Below, one piece after another: positions 34,531 through 49,466 of a stretch of 64,000 nucleotides of DNA (positions within the stretch are counted from its first letter, which is position 1; every line of letters begins with the position of its first letter). Under the pieces are notes generated by a model. It saw only the letters and a list, made by a program, of their open reading frames with translations, ran no database searches and was not told the origin of the DNA. The position numbers and the translations under genes are program-made. Source of the DNA: Rutidosis leptorrhynchoides (lineage: Eukaryota > Streptophyta > Magnoliopsida > Asterales > Asteraceae); contig NC_092338.1 of NCBI RefSeq assembly GCF_046630445.1, positions 221,971,501-222,035,500 on the forward strand, in the 5' to 3' direction.

Positions 34531-37500
34531 AGCTATGCCAAAGGTGTGAAAAGTATCACTCGGGGTTCTGCACCAAATTTTGCAACAAGTGTAAAAGAAA
34601 TGGTCATAGCGCGGCGAAGTGTGAGGTCTACGGACCAGGGGTTAATAGAACGAAAGGAACAAATGGTGTCGGAACGAGTAATGGCGGAGCAAGTAGTGTC
34701 GGAGCAAGTTATGCCAATGTAGTTTGTTATAAATGTGGAAAATCGGGCCACATTATTAGAAATTGCCCGAACCAGGAGAACACGAATGGACAAGGCCGCG
34801 GAAGAGTTTTCAATATTAATGCGGCAGAGGCACAGGAAGACCCGGAGCTTGTTATAGGTACGTTTCTTATTGACAATAAATCTGCTTACGTTTTATTTGA
34901 TTCGGGTGCGGATAGAAGCTATATGAGTAGAGATTTTTGTGCTAAATTAAGTTGTCCATTGACGCCTTTGGATAGTAAATTTTTACTCGAATTAGCAAAT
35001 GGTAAATTAATTTCAGCAGATAATATATGTCGGAATCGAGAAATTAAACTGGTTAGCGAAACATTTAAGATTGATTTGATACCAGTAGAGTTAGGGAGTT
35101 TTGATGTGATAATCGGTATGGACTGGTTGAAAGAAGTGAAAGTAGAGATCGTTTGTTACAAAAATGCAATTCGCATTATACGAGAAAAAGGAAAACCCTT
35201 AATGGTGTATGGAGAAAAGGGCAACATGAAGCTACATCTTATTAGTAATTTGAAGGCACAAAAACTAATAAGAAAAGGTTGCTATGCTGTTCTAGCACAC
35301 GTCGAGAAAGTACAAACTGAAGAAAAGAGCATCAATGATGTTCCCATTGCAAAAGAATTTCCCGATGTATTTCCGAAAGAATTACCGGGATTACCCCCAC
35401 ATCGATCCGTTGAATTTCAAATAGATCTTGTACTAGGAGCTGCACCAATAGCTCGTGCTCCTTACAGACTCGCACCCAGCGAGATGAAAGAACTGCAAAG
35501 CCAATTACAAGAACTTTTAGAGCGTGGTTTCATTTGACCAAGCACATCACCGTGGGGAGCTCCTGTTTTGTTTGTCAAGAAGAAAGAAGGTACATTCAGG
35601 TTGTGTATCGACTACCGAGAGTTGAACAAACTTACCATCAAGAACCGCTACCCACTACCGAGAATCGACGACTTATTTGATCAACTACAAGGCTCGTCTG
35701 TTTATTCAAAGATTGACTTACGTTCCGGGTATCATCAAATGCGGGTGAAAGAAGATGATATTCCAAAGACTGCTTTCAGAACACGTTACGGTCATTATGA
35801 GTTTATGGTCATGCCGTTTGGTTTAACTAATGCACCAGCTGTGTTCATGGACCTTATGAACCGAGTGTGTGGACCATACCTTGACAAGTTTGTCATTGTT
35901 TTCATTGATGACATACTTATTTACTCAAAGAATGACCAAGAACACGGTGAACATTTGAGAAAGGTGTTAGAAGTATTGAGGAAGGAAGAATTGTACGCTA
36001 AGTTTTCAAAGTGTGCATTTTGGTTGGAAGAAGTTCAATTCCTCGGTCACATAGTGAACAAAGAAGGTATTAAGGTGGATCCGGCAAAGATAGAAACTGT
36101 TGAAAAGTGGGAAACCCCAAAAACTCCAAAACACATATGCCAGTTTTTAGGACTAGCTGGTTACTACAGAAGGTTTATCCAAGACTTTTCCAGAATAGCA
36201 AAACCCTTGACTACATTAACGCATAAAGGGAAGAAATTTGAATGGAATGATGAACAAGAGAAAGCGTTTCAGTTATTGAAGAAAAAGCTAACTACGGCAC
36301 CTATATTGTCATTGCCTGAAGGGAATGATGATTTTGTGATTTATTGTGACGCATTAAAGCAAGGTCTCGATTGTGTATTAATGCAACGAACGAAGGTGAT
36401 TGCTTATGCGTCTAGACAATTGAAGATTCACGAACAAAATTATACGACGCATGATTTGGAATTAGGCGGTTGTTTTTGTATTAAAGACTTGGAGGCACTA
36501 CTTATATGGGGTCAAAAGTATTATATATACCGACCACAAAAGTCTTCAACACATATTTAATCAGAAACAACTGAATATGAGGCAGCGTAGGTGGATTGAA
36601 TTATTGAATGATTACGACTTTGAGATTCGTTACCGCCCGGGGAAGGCAAATGTGGTAGCCGATGCCTTAAGCAGGAAGGACAGAGAACCCATTCGAGTAA
36701 AATCTATGAATATAATGATTCATAATAACCTTACTACTCAAATAAAGGAGGCGCAACAAGGAGTTTTAAAAGAGGAAAATTTAAAGGATGAAATACCCAA
36801 AGGATCGGAGAAGCATCTTAATATTCGGGAAGACGGAACCCGGTATAGGGCTGAAAGGATTTGGGTACCAAAATTTGGAGATATGAGAGAAATGGTACTT
36901 AGAGAAGCTCATAAAACCAGATACTCAATACATCCTGGAACGGGAAAGATGTACAAGGATCTCAAGAAACATTTTTGGTGGCCGGGTATGAAAGCCGATG
37001 TTGCTAAATACGTAGGAGAATGTTTGACGTGTTCTAAGGTCAAAGCTGAGCATCAGAAACCATCAGGTCTACTTCAACAACCCGAAATCCCGGAATGGAA
37101 ATGGGAAAACATTACCATGGATTTCATCACTAAATTGCCAAGGACTGCAAGTGGTTTTGATACTATTTGGGTAATAGTTGATCGTCTCACCAAATCAGCA
37201 CACTTCCTGCCAATAAGGGAAGATGACAAGATGGAGAAGTTAGCACGACTGTATTTGAAGGAAGTCGTCTCCAGACATGGAATACCAATCTCTATTATCT
37301 CTGATAGGGATGGCAGATTTATTTCAAGATTTTGGCAGACATTACAGCAAGCATTAGGAACTCGTCTAGACATGAGTACTGCCTATCATCCACAAAATGA
37401 TGGGCAGAGCGAAAGGACTATACAAACGCTTGAAGACATGCTACGAGCATGTGTTATTGATTTCGGAAACAGTTGGGATCGACATCTACCGTTAGCAGAA

Positions 37501-38184
37501 TTTTTCTACAACAACAGCTACCATTCAAGCATTGAGATGGCGCCGTTTGAAGCACTTTATGGTAGAAAGTGCAGGTCTCCGATTTGTTGGAGTGAAGTGG
37601 GGGATAGAAAGATTACGGGTCCAGAGATTATACAAGAAACTACCGAGAAGATCATCCAAATTCAACAACGGTTGAAAACCGCCCAAAGTCGACAAAAGAG
37701 CTACGCTGACATTAAAAGAAAAGATATAGAATTTGAAATTGGAGAGATGGTCATGCTTAAAGTTTCACCTTGTAAAGGCGTTGTTCGATTTGGTAAACGA
37801 GGGAAATTAAATCCAAGGTATATTGGACCATTCAAGATTATTGATCGTGTCGGACCAGTAGCTTACCGACTTGAGTTACCTCAACAACTCGCGGCTGTAC
37901 ATAACACTTTCCACGTCTCGAATTTGAAGAAATGTTTTGCTAAAGAAGATCTCACTATTCCGTTAGATGAAATCCAAATCAACGAAAAACTTCAATTCAT
38001 CGAAGAACCCGTCGAAATAATGGATCGTGAGGTTAAAAGACTTAAGCAAAATAAGATACCAATTGTTAAGGTTCGATGGAATGCTCGTAGAGGACCCGAG
38101 TTCACCTGGGAGCATGACGATCAGATGAAAAAGAAATACCCGCATCTATTTCCAGAAGATTCGTCAACACCTTCAACAGCTTAA
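34531..38184 (+). CDS. Element B nucleocapsid knuckles, protease, RT, RNase H, integrase, chromodomain region (fossil)
   Basis: Zinc-knuckle motifs lie at ~34540-34765 ([28 protein letters not shown]). The aspartic protease box [11 protein letters not shown] is near 34897-34927. RT spans ~35470-36010 with [32 protein letters not shown] and FIDD. RNase H spans ~36280-36670. The integrase zinc-binding region ([31 protein letters not shown]) is at ~36910-37060, and the core ([32 protein letters not shown]) at ~37115-37430. The C-terminal [19 protein letters not shown] at ~38070-38130 is chromodomain-like, placing B in the Tekay/Del chromoviruses. Several breaks are present. Confidence 0.9.
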
Positions 38185-38203
38185 AATTCCGGGACGAAAT
38201 TTA

Positions 38204-38219
38204 TTTAACGGGTAGGTAC
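38204..38219 (+). promoter_or_regulatory. Element B PPT-like site at the 3' LTR
   Basis: TTTAACGGGTAGGTACT adjoins the LTR start. It follows CCGGGACGAAATTT, a signature upstream of the PPT in Del/Tekay elements. Not a pure purine run. Confidence 0.7.
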
Positions 38220-41200
38220 TGTAGTGACCCGAACTTTTCCATGTTTATATATATTAATTGAGATTGATATTTACATGATTAAATGTTTCCAACATGTTAA
38301 GGAATCAAACTTGTTAAGACTTAATTAATTGAAATATGTTTCATATAGACAATTGACCACCCAAGTTGACCGGTGATTCACGAACGTTAAAACTTGTAAA
38401 AACTATATGATGACATATATATGGATATATATATAGTTAACATGATACTATGATAAGTAAACATATCATTAAGTATATTAACAATGAACTACATATGTAA
38501 AAACAAGACTACTAACTTAATGATTTTTAAACGAGACATATATGTAACGATTATCGTTGTAAAGACATTTAATGTATATATATCATATTAAGAGATATTC
38601 ATACATGATAATATCATGATAATATAATAATTTAAAATCTCATTTGATATTATAAACATTGGGTTAACAACATTTAACAAGATCGTTAACCTAAAGGTTT
38701 CAAAACAACACTTACATGTAACGACTAACGATGACTTAACGACTCAGTTAAAATGTATATACATGTAGCGTTTTAATATGTATTTATACACTTTTGAAAG
38801 ACTTCAATACACTTATCAAAATACTTCTACTTAACAAAAATGCTTACAATTACATCCTCGTTCAGTTTCATCAACAATTCTACTCGTATGCACCCGTATT
38901 CGTACTCGTACAATACACAGCTTTTAGATGTATGTACTATTGGTATATACACTCCAATGATCAGCTTTTAGCAGCCCATGTGAGTTACCTAACACATGTG
39001 GGAACCATCATTTGGCAACTAGCATGAAATATCTCATAAAATTACAAAAATATGAGTAATCATTCATGACTTATTTACATGAAAATAAAATTACATATCC
39101 TTTATATCTAATCCATACACCAACGACCAAAAACACCTACAAACACTTTCATTCTTCAATTTTCTTCATCTAATTGATCTCTCTCAAGTTCTATCTTCAA
39201 GTTCTAAGTGTTCTTCATAAATTCTACAAGTTCTAGTTACATAAAATCAAGAATACTTTCAAGTTTGCTAGCTCACTTCCAATCTTGTAAGGTGATCATC
39301 CAACCTCAAGAAATCTTTATTTCTTACTGTAGGTTATCATTCTAATACAAGGTAATAATCATAATCAAACTTTGGTTCAATTTCTATAACTATAACAATC
39401 TTATTTCAAGTGATGATCTTACTTGAACTTGTTTTCGTGTCATGATTCTGCTTCAAGAACTTCGAGCCATCCAAGGATCCGTTGAAGCTAGATCCATTTT
39501 TCTCTTTTCCAGTAGGTTTATCCAAGGAACTTAAGGTAGTAATGATGTTCATAACATCATTCGATTCATACATATAAAGCTATCTTATTCGAAGGTTTAA
39601 ACTTGTAATCACTAGAACATAGTTTAGTTAATTCTAAACTTGTTCGCAAACAAAAGTTAATTCTTCTAACTTGACTTTTAAAATTAACTAAACACATGTT
39701 CTATATCTATATGATATGCTAACTTAATGATTTAAAACCTGGAAACACGAAAAACACCGTAAAACCGGATTTACGCCGTCGTAGTAACACCGCGGGCTGT
39801 TTTGGGTTAGTTAATTAAAAACTATGATAAACTTTGATTTAAAAGTTGTTATTCTGAGAAAATGATTTTTATTATGAACATGAAACTATATCCAAAAAAT
39901 ATGGTTAAACTCAAAGTGGAAGTATGTTTTCTAAAATGGTCATCTAGACGTCGTTCTTTCGACTGAAATGACTACCTTTACAAAAACGACTTGTAACTTA
40001 TTTTTCTGACTATAAACATATACTTTTTCTGTTTAGATTCATAAAATAGAGTTCAATATGAAACCATAGCAATTTGATTCACTCAAAACGGATTTAAAAT
40101 GAAGAAGTTATGGGTAAAACAAGATTGGATAATTTTTCTCATTTTAGCTACGTGAAAATTGGTAACAAATCTATTCCAACCATAACTTAATCAACTTGTA
40201 TTATATATTATGTAATATTGAGATACCATAGACACGTATACAATGTTTCGACCTATCATGTCGACACATCTATATATATTTCGGAACAACCATAGACACT
40301 CTATATGTGAATGTTAGAGTTAGCTATACAGGGTTGAGGTTGATTCCAAAATATATATAGTTTGAGTTGTGATCAATACTGAGATATGTATACACTGGGT
40401 CGTGGATTGATTCAAGATAATATTTATCGATTTATTTCTGTACATCTAACTGTGGACAACTAGTTGTAGGTTACTAACGAGGACAGCTGACTTAATAAAC
40501 TTAAAACATCAAAATATATTAAAAGTGTTGTAAATATATTTTGAACATACTTTGATATATATGTATATATTGTTATAGGTTCGTGAATCTACCAGTGGCC
40601 AAGTCTTACTTCCCGACGAAGTAAAAATCTGTGAAAGTGAGTTATAGTCCCACTTTTAAAATCTAATATTTTTGGGATGAGAATACATGCAGGTTTTATA
40701 AATGATTTACAAAATAGACACAAGTACATGAAACTACATTCTATGGTTGAATTATCGAAATCGAATATGCCCCTTTTTATTAAAGTCTGGTAATCTAAGA
40801 ATTAGGGAACAGACACCCTAATTGACGCGAATCCTAAAGATAGATCTATTGGGCCTAACAAACCCCATGCAAAGTACCGGATGCTTTAGTACTTCGAAAT
40901 TTATATCATATCCGAAGGGTGTCCCGGAATGATGGGGATATTCTTATATATGCATCTTGTTAATGTCGGTTACCAGGTGTTCACCATATGAATGATTTTT
41001 ATCTCTATGTATGGGATGTGTATTGAAATATGAAATCTTGTGGTCTATTATTATGATTTGATATATATAGGTTAAACCTATAACTCACCAACATTTTTGT
41101 TGACGTTTTAAGCATGTTTATTCTCAGGTGATTATTAAGAGCTTCCGCTGTCGCATACTTAAATAAGGACGAGATTTGGAGTCCATGATTGTATGATATT

Positions 41201-41472
41201 GTGTAAAAACTGCATTCAAGAAACTTATTTTGTTGTAACATATTTGTATTGTAAACCATTATGTAATGGTAGTGTGTAAACAGGATATTTTAGATTATCA
41301 TTATTTAATAATCTACGTAAAGTTTTTTTTTAACCTTTATTGATGAAATAAAGGTTATGGTTTGTTTTAAAATGAATGCAGTCTTTGAAAAACGTCTCAT
41401 ATAGAGGTCAAAACCTCGCAACGAAATCAATTAATATGGAACGTTTTTAATTAATAAGAACGGGACATTTCA
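38220..41472 (+). repeat. Element B 3' LTR
   Basis: 3,253 bp, collinear with 28381-31620, followed by the GAAAA duplication. Confidence 0.93.
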
Positions 41473-41578
41473 GAAAACTCTATTTACCAGCTCATATTCG
41501 TCAAGAAAAACATATTTATTGTTAGCCATGACCACCTCACTCAAATTTCGGGACGAAATTTCTTTAACGGGTAGGTAC
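41473..41578 (+). other. Right internal end of element C, with PPT-like site
   Basis: Short tail of C after nested B. Ends TTTCGGGACGAAATTTC then TTTAACGGGTAGGTAC (41563-41578) at the LTR, almost as in B. Confidence 0.8.
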
Positions 41579-43477
41579 TGTGATGACCCGGGAATTTCCG
41601 ATCAAATTTAAACTTAATCTCTATATGATTTTGATACGATAAGCAAAGTATGTAATGGGGAGTCTAGAAAATTTTGGAACGATGTTCATTTATTCAATTG
41701 ACCTTCGACTGCTCTCGATGATTCACGAACAATTGTTATAAATAAATATGTATGTACATATATGTAAATATAATTATAAGAGTATATATTAATATGGGTT
41801 AACATAATATAAACAGATCATTTAAATTGAATTAAAAATCTAAAGTAAAATATTTAATAACTTGAAATAATAAGAATAAAAATTTAATCATTTGAATTTA
41901 ATTATTTAATTTAATACAAAAATTATTAAGTTGTTACCAAAATATGATTCTTATATTATAATGTTTGATTAATGAATATCCAATGTATGATATTATATAT
42001 CATATAATTAATAATATGTAATATTGATATCTAATAAAATAAGGTTAAATATAAACTATAATTAATATAGAGATATATTACTTCATTATTATGACTACAA
42101 AAATTAATAACTAATACCAGTACTAGATATATTATAGACATTATATAGATATGAAATTTGTTATGTATAACTTGTATATCTTAAATATTATTTGTATTAT
42201 AATCAGATATCATCACTACCCTTATCATTAATAATCATAATTTGTATTATCATTAATAATATTATTATTATCAGTATTAGTATTATAATTAGTAGTAAGA
42301 TTATAAATTTTAATCATTATCATGATACTGTTATAATTACTTTTATTATGATCTGTAATATCTTGATATTATTATTATTATTATTATTACCATTATATTA
42401 TCATAAATTTTATTATCATTATATATAACATTAAGAGTACTAATATTATTATACTTATAATATTAGTGGTTGTATATAAATACAAATAGATAAATACATT
42501 TTTTTATATAGATAATTCAAATGCTGTTAAATACAAATAAATATACAGGTATTAGGATTAATCATATTATATAATCACAGCCATATACACTACACTTTTA
42601 TATCACTATCCATTCTAATATTTTATCCTGCTTTCTATTATACCTGTGAACAAATGTCGACACATTATTATTTTATATATATATCGATTCATCACAGATT
42701 ATGGAAGGGAGTCTAGTCGATTTTTCTCCATCACCATATTCAATCATAATAGTTATTTTTTTTAACTTCAATTATTAGAGGAATTAAAACAGAAAAACCG
42801 ATGATATGGGTTCAAGACCTCTGTTACGTCATATTTCAATCAATAGCAAATTTTCGAATCAATCTTTCAAATCTAAAAGTGCAAAAGTGTTAGGAACGAT
42901 TCATTTATACTATCTGTAAGTTTTCATTCGCTAATTCCTCAAAATATGTATGAATTTTCGAAGTCAATGTTTTTGGAGTAAAAAGTCAAATATTGTCCTT
43001 CAACTGAATTCGTTATATCTGTTATGATTTAAATGAAATTGAGGATTGAGAAAGATTTTAGAAAGGTTTTACAAACTATTTCATGTTGAGAGTTTGGTCT
43101 AAAACGATTGCGAAATTAAACTTAATTTTTTTTTTCTTTACTACCGTCGCACAGCAAGAAGCACTCTGTGCAATTTTTTTTATTTTTTTTAATTAAGTCC
43201 ACTAGAGGATCGTTTTTATTAATTGGCTAACCCTAAAATTTATATAAGAAACTAGTTATGAGTTAGATTTGATTCATGGTTGATTTGTAAATTGATGAAG
43301 AATATGAGTACGAGTAAAACAAGTTATAAGAATTTTAGTCAGGATTAAAACAGATAAACGGGCCATGGTCCATTGGTTAAGAAGAGTGACGGGTATTCGA
43401 GAGGTCCGGGGTTCGAGTCCCCAGCGAGGCAGTATATTTTTTGGGCGATATTTTTTTTCTTGAAGGTAGCCCTTTTC

Positions 43478-43573
<96 letters not shown>

Positions 43574-43725
43574 TAGTAATTATTATGATTATTATTAATG
43601 TTATTATTATTATAAATATAATTAATATTGTTATCATTATGATTATTATTATTGTAAGAATTAGTATTAGTTAGTAGTATAATTATTATTACAAGTACCA
43701 TAATTGTTGTTAACATTATAACTAC

Positions 43726-43820
<95 letters not shown>

Positions 43821-44206
43821 GTATTAATTATGTTATTATTATTAAATTTAAAACTATAATATTATTATCATGGATAGGTTTATAATACAAACTATTATCA
43901 TTTTTGTAAATATTAGTATTAGCACCTTGTTATAATTAATAGAACCGATAATATTAACATAAATATTATTATTTGTATTATCACGAGTATTATTATGTAA
44001 ATTATTAAAAATCAGTATTATAACTTTCATTAATAATAAAATTAATATTTTCACAAGTATTATTATAAATATCATTATTTTTATCATTAAAAAAATTATT
44101 ATTAACATTATTACCTTTAGTAGTAATATTAAGTATTAACATTATTATTATTTTTGTCATTTTAAAATTATGATAAAACTACTATTATTATTATCTTTAA
44201 CAAACA

Positions 44207-44259
<53 letters not shown>

Positions 44260-44268
44260 TATATATAT

Positions 44269-44303
<35 letters not shown>

Positions 44304-45393
44304 TATATAAGGATATATTTAATACATATAACATAACAAAAATTAATATCTTTATATACAAAATGAATATATGAAACATATATATATACTATTAATACAA
44401 AAAGGATATAACTAATAAATATATTTATTCGATTACAACTATGTATATTAATAAAAATACAAATGATATAGGTTCGTGAATCCGAGACCAACCCTGTATT
44501 GTTCAGTTGTTCAATATCGTCATATGTATTTTTACTACAAAATACATTAGGTGAGTTTCATTAATCCCTTTTTAAATGCTTTCGCAATATATATTTTTGG
44601 GACTGAGAATACATGCGCTGTTTTTATAACTGTTTTACGAAATAGACACAAGTAATTGAAACTACATTATATGGTTGAATGATTGAAATCGAATATGCCC
44701 CTTTTTATTAAGTCTGGTAATCTAAGAATTAGGGAACAGACACCCTAATTGACGCGAACTCTAAAGATAGATCTATCGGGCCCAACAAGCCCCATCCAAA
44801 GTACCGGATGCTTTAGTACTTCAAAATTTATATCATGTCCGAAGGAGGATCCCGGAATGATGGGGATATTCTTAAATGCATATTGTGAATGTCGGTTAGC
44901 AGGTGTTCAATCCATATGAATGATATTTTGTCTCTATGCATGGGACGTATGTTTATGAGAAATGGAAATATGAAATCTTGTGGTCTATTAGAATTATGAA
45001 ATGATTATTTATGTTAAACTAATGAAATCACCAATCTTTTGGTTGACACTTGAAAGCATGTTTATTCTCAGGTATGAAAGAAATCTTTCGCTGTGCATTT
45101 GCTCATTTTAAAGATATTACTTGGAGTCATTCATGACATATTTCAAAAGACGTTGCATTCGAGTCGTCGAGTTCATCAAGATTATTATTAAGTTAATTAT
45201 AGTTAGATATATTATGAAATGGTAAGTATGCCGTCAACTTTCAAACTAATGAAAGATTGTCTTTTCAAAAACGAATGCAATGTTTGTAAAATGTATCATA
45301 TAGAGGTCAAGTACCTCGCGATGTAATCAACTGTTGTGAATCGTTTATAATCGATATGGACTTCGTCCGGATGGATTAGGACGGGTCCTTTCA
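41579..45393 (+). repeat. Element C 3' LTR
   Basis: 3,815 bp, collinear with 20025-23774. The SINE-like segment is at ~43356-43480 (A-box 43366-43376, B-box 43410-43420). The (TTA)n arrays at 43481-43572 and 43727-43820 are longer than in the left LTR. Palindrome GATAGATCTATC at 44766-44777. Confidence 0.92.
43356..43480 (+). mobile_element. tRNA-derived SINE-like segment (3' LTR of C)
   Basis: Second copy of the Pol III promoter segment, with both boxes preserved. Presence in both LTRs shows it was already in the element before this insertion. Confidence 0.6.
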
Positions 45394-45802
45394 ACACATC
45401 TTAGACCGTTTGTGTTATTATTATGATAATGTTATTGTGCATAGCGGATGAAAACCTAGACTGTTTGTGTTGTGTTATTTGGATGTTTGTGGTTGTTCTG
45501 ATTGTTTGTGGTTATTTTGGATGTCGTATGTTTTAGCAATTTTATTCATGTAATTTAGTTATTGTTGGAGGCCATTTTGAGCCATTGATGTAATTTACAA
45601 TTCTAGTTTTGTTGCATTTTTATCAATTTGTAATGTAACATCCATCATGGATTAAAGACATGAGGTACAAAATTCAGCCACTTTTACAGCCCCTCAATAA
45701 AATGGAATATTTTGGTTCGCTAGACGCCTGCTAATCGCAAAATGTTTATCGGAGCTTGACAACACATAAGCCTACAGCTTCATAGAAGGTAGTTCTTGGA
45801 TT
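45394..45802. other. Unassigned flank of element C
   Basis: AT- and GTTT-rich DNA after the ACACA duplication. It should be continuous with 19623-20024 before C inserted, so it may belong to the CACTA element, but I see no confirming motif. Confidence 0.35.
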
Positions 45803-46830
<1,028 letters not shown>

Positions 46831-47300
46831 AAATCAGTCAATGTTCATACAACATTTAACAAATAAGAATGGGTTGGTTTATGTCACTATATCACCCAAC
46901 AACATATGTTGTAACATATTCATCATCCAAATTGTTAGATAAATCTATTAAAATGATACAAGTAGGGGCTTGGTTTTTCATATTGGTTTGGTTCGTTCTT
47001 TCATTGTTTGATGAAGTGCATGATTTTATAATTAAAGGATACACTATGAGGTTGTAAAATAAATTAATGAATAACTTTGATGCATTTTATTGATTTGTTT
47101 GGTAAAATTATTTTTATTATACAGCGTTCAAAAAAAGATGGTAAAGCTATGTGTATGTAACACCACTTAAGTTTAAAATGAGATATTAGTTGTAAATGTT
47201 GAAACTCGAAGGTCCATATGTATTAATAATTTTATATAAATAACATTCAGTACCTAATATTTGTGCCGCTAATTCCACAAATGTCATCTATAAGAAGAGT
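46831..47300. other. Unassigned spacer
   Basis: No recognisable gene; one 62-codon open frame at 46869-47057 has no family resemblance. Confidence 0.4.
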
Positions 47301-47309
47301 GTGATGTGT

Positions 47310-47531
47310 TTATCATTTTATTAGACCATTAATAGTAACTGACGGGATCCGAACGCGATGCCAGAGATCACTTACCCGTTCATATCCACAATACCTGTCA
47401 GATAAACCTGTCAATCCGAACCTAGAACATGAGATTCTTTTTTGAGAGAGGTAAAACCTCTGGTGAGATTCGAACCTGAGATATAAGATTCTTTTTGGAG
47501 TACCCAATGCCACTCAGTCGAAAGCTCGGTG
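47310..47531 (-). mobile_element. tRNA-derived SINE with 9-bp target-site duplication
   Basis: 222 bp on the minus strand, flanked by perfect GTGATGTGT at 47301-47309 and 47532-47540. The head has a degenerate A-box region (GACTGAGTGGCATTGG) and a near-consensus B-box GGTTCGAATCTC (47465-47476 on the plus map). The 3' end is AT-rich (TCTAATAAAATGATAAA). Confidence 0.7.
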
Positions 47532-47540
47532 GTGATGTGT

Positions 47541-48756
47541 ATAGATTATTTTCATTTTATTATACACAACAAAATACTACATTTTATAAACACTTTTACT
47601 CTTTCTTTTTAATTGTCATATCACACCTTCATATTTCAACTCTGCGTCAAACGCACCTCGTCAACCACGCTGGCAAGATTTGACGCCCCCTAACGCCATT
47701 AACGCAACGTCAGAGGTGAAGCGGCAGCGCCATTAGTCACAGTGGTGACGGGAAAAGCTTGAGGCGTATGATTTTGGGCAGCCAATCAGGTCATCTCAAT
47801 TTTCTTTTCTTTTCTATTTTTTTTCTTCAAAAGTGGTTGTGTTTTAAAGAAGAAGAATGGTTGTTTACTATTGTATCTTGAATGAAGAAGATGAAACATA
47901 TAATACCTAGATTTTTCCATATTAAAAGGGAGAAGCCCAAAAAAAAAAAAAAAAAAAAAATAAAATAAAATTGGGCTGAAACCAATTTACATTTCATGGA
48001 GTAAAACTATATTGTTTGAGCTGAAACCAATTTATATTTATTAGGCTAAAACTATTTTTCGTTAAATTAATTAATAAATTAATTAATTTAATTTACTATG
48101 TAATATATTTTTTATTTATATTTAATGAACAGAACAAAAGCAAATAAAAAAGTGGTGGACCCTATTCGAATTTGACACGAAATCTAACACAATGGCTAAT
48201 GAGGGTCAAAATCTGAACTTGTCACGTTAAAGGCAGATTGTACTTTTTAATCAAAAAATGCACTCTCTATCTGTGACGTCACAGGCAGGATTAATGGTGG
48301 TCTAAGATTAAAAGTGTAGTAAAATAATCGACGGGGTGTACCAAAAAGAAAGTGACTTATGGATCAACTCTCTATACACAAACATAAGATCATTTGTTGG
48401 GCATTTTTGCTCCCTAAACGCCTCTTAGACCATGGATAATGGTGATTGTGACGTGGAGTGGATGATGTACACTTTTTGGGGCAAGTCAGTGGACCATGGC
48501 TGGGAAAATTGGGAGTTGTTATGGGGGCTTTTGTCAAATGATGACAATGATGTAGCATTTTATTTTTGATTTTTTGTTGTTTTAATTAGATTTTATTTAT
48601 TAAATAACATAAAATAAAACACTACAAAAATAAAATAAAACGTTACATTAAAAAAATTAGATACTAGATTAAACAAACAAAAACTTAAAAATTAAACACA
48701 CAAAAAAAGGTGCATAAACTTATATAATGACATAAAATTACATAAAACATACTAGA
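47541..48756. other. Unassigned low-copy-looking region
   Basis: No gene seen. A poly-A run lies at 47939-47960. A GC-richer patch at 47640-47780 and one around 48420-48500 (with CCATGGATAATGGTG) have a transposon-end look, but I cannot pair termini. Confidence 0.35.
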
Positions 48757-48839
48757 TTAATCGTCATTTTCATCTTCGTCTTCGTCTTCATCTTCGGACG
48801 AAGAAATTTGGATAATATCATTAAATTGCTTATGAACTC

Positions 48840-49466
48840 TGTAACACCCCAGCTTAACATGACCACAATATTGTCCGTTTTGCCCGCAGGCGCACGGCTT
48901 TTTCTTGGCGACCACACACGAGAAGCACTTTCCCAGGAGGTCACCCATCCTGGTAGTGCTCTCGCCCGAGCACGCTTAACCACAACGTACTCGCACTTCT
49001 ACTCAGCCTGTGATCCCAAAACGCGTTGTGTCATTTAAGCGTGAGTATTACCTTATAATCCCATGATCACTCATGTTCGTGGGCGATGTGGGATTTGCCT
49101 AGGGTGTTACATTCACCCCCCTTAGGGACTCATCGTTCTCGATGAGGTTTGCCCCACCACCCCCAATGGCACATGAGTGGCTCTGATACCATTCTGTAAC
49201 ACCCCAGCTTAACATGACCACAATATTGTCCGCTTTGCCCGCAGGCGCACGGCTTTTTCTTGGCGACCACACACGAGAAGCACTTTCCTAGGAGGTCACC
49301 CATCCTGGTAGTGCTCTCGCCCGAGCACGCTTAACCACAACGTACTCGCACTTCTACTCAGCCTGTGATCCCAAAACGCGTTGTGTCATTTAAGCGTGAG
49401 TATTACCTTATAATCCCATGATCACTCATGTTCGTGGGCGATTTGGGATTTGCCTAGGGTGTTACA
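48840..49466 (-). mobile_element. Cassandra TRIM retrotransposon with 5S rRNA-derived LTRs
   Basis: 627 bp in total. Two 272-bp LTRs (48840-49111 and 49195-49466) start TGTAACACCCC and end GGGTGTTACA; they differ at about three positions. The duplication AACTC is at 48835-48839 and 49467-49471. The 83-bp internal part holds, on the minus strand, a tRNA-Met primer-binding site (TGGTATCAGAGCC) and a purine tract (AAGGGGGG), with no coding. This matches the known Cassandra family, a terminal-repeat retrotransposon in miniature that uses 5S-derived Pol III promoter sequence. Confidence 0.95.
48918..49020 (-). ncRNA. 5S rRNA-like segment in Cassandra LTR (left copy)
   Basis: Reverse-complemented it matches the middle of plant 5S rRNA: GTTAAGCGTGCTCGGGCGAG, then AGGATGGGTGACCTCCTGGG. 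Right copy at ~49273-49375. Part of the LTR, not a functional 5S gene. Confidence 0.88.

Larger units (their letters stand above)
28381..41472 (+). mobile_element. Element B: Tekay/Del-like chromovirus with extra leader ORFs
   Basis: A 13.1 kb element nested in the internal region of C. Seen: LTRs 28381-31620 and 38220-41472, a GAAAA duplication on both sides (28376-28380 and 41473-41477), a tRNA-Met-type primer-binding site at 31623-31634, an acidic ORF, an F-box-like ORF, gag, zinc knuckles, protease, RT, RNase H, integrase and a chromodomain-like C-terminus, then a PPT-like site. The LTRs differ by roughly 1-1.5% by eye, so it is a recent insertion, younger than C by nesting. The coding region has several breaks. 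Confidence 0.93.

Noticed and set aside
48420-48560. Terminus of a DNA transposon around CCATGGATAATGGTG
   Set aside because: No matching inverted terminus or target-site duplication could be paired.
48918-49020. Functional 5S rRNA gene
   Set aside because: Only part of the 5S sequence is present, inside both LTRs of a Cassandra element.
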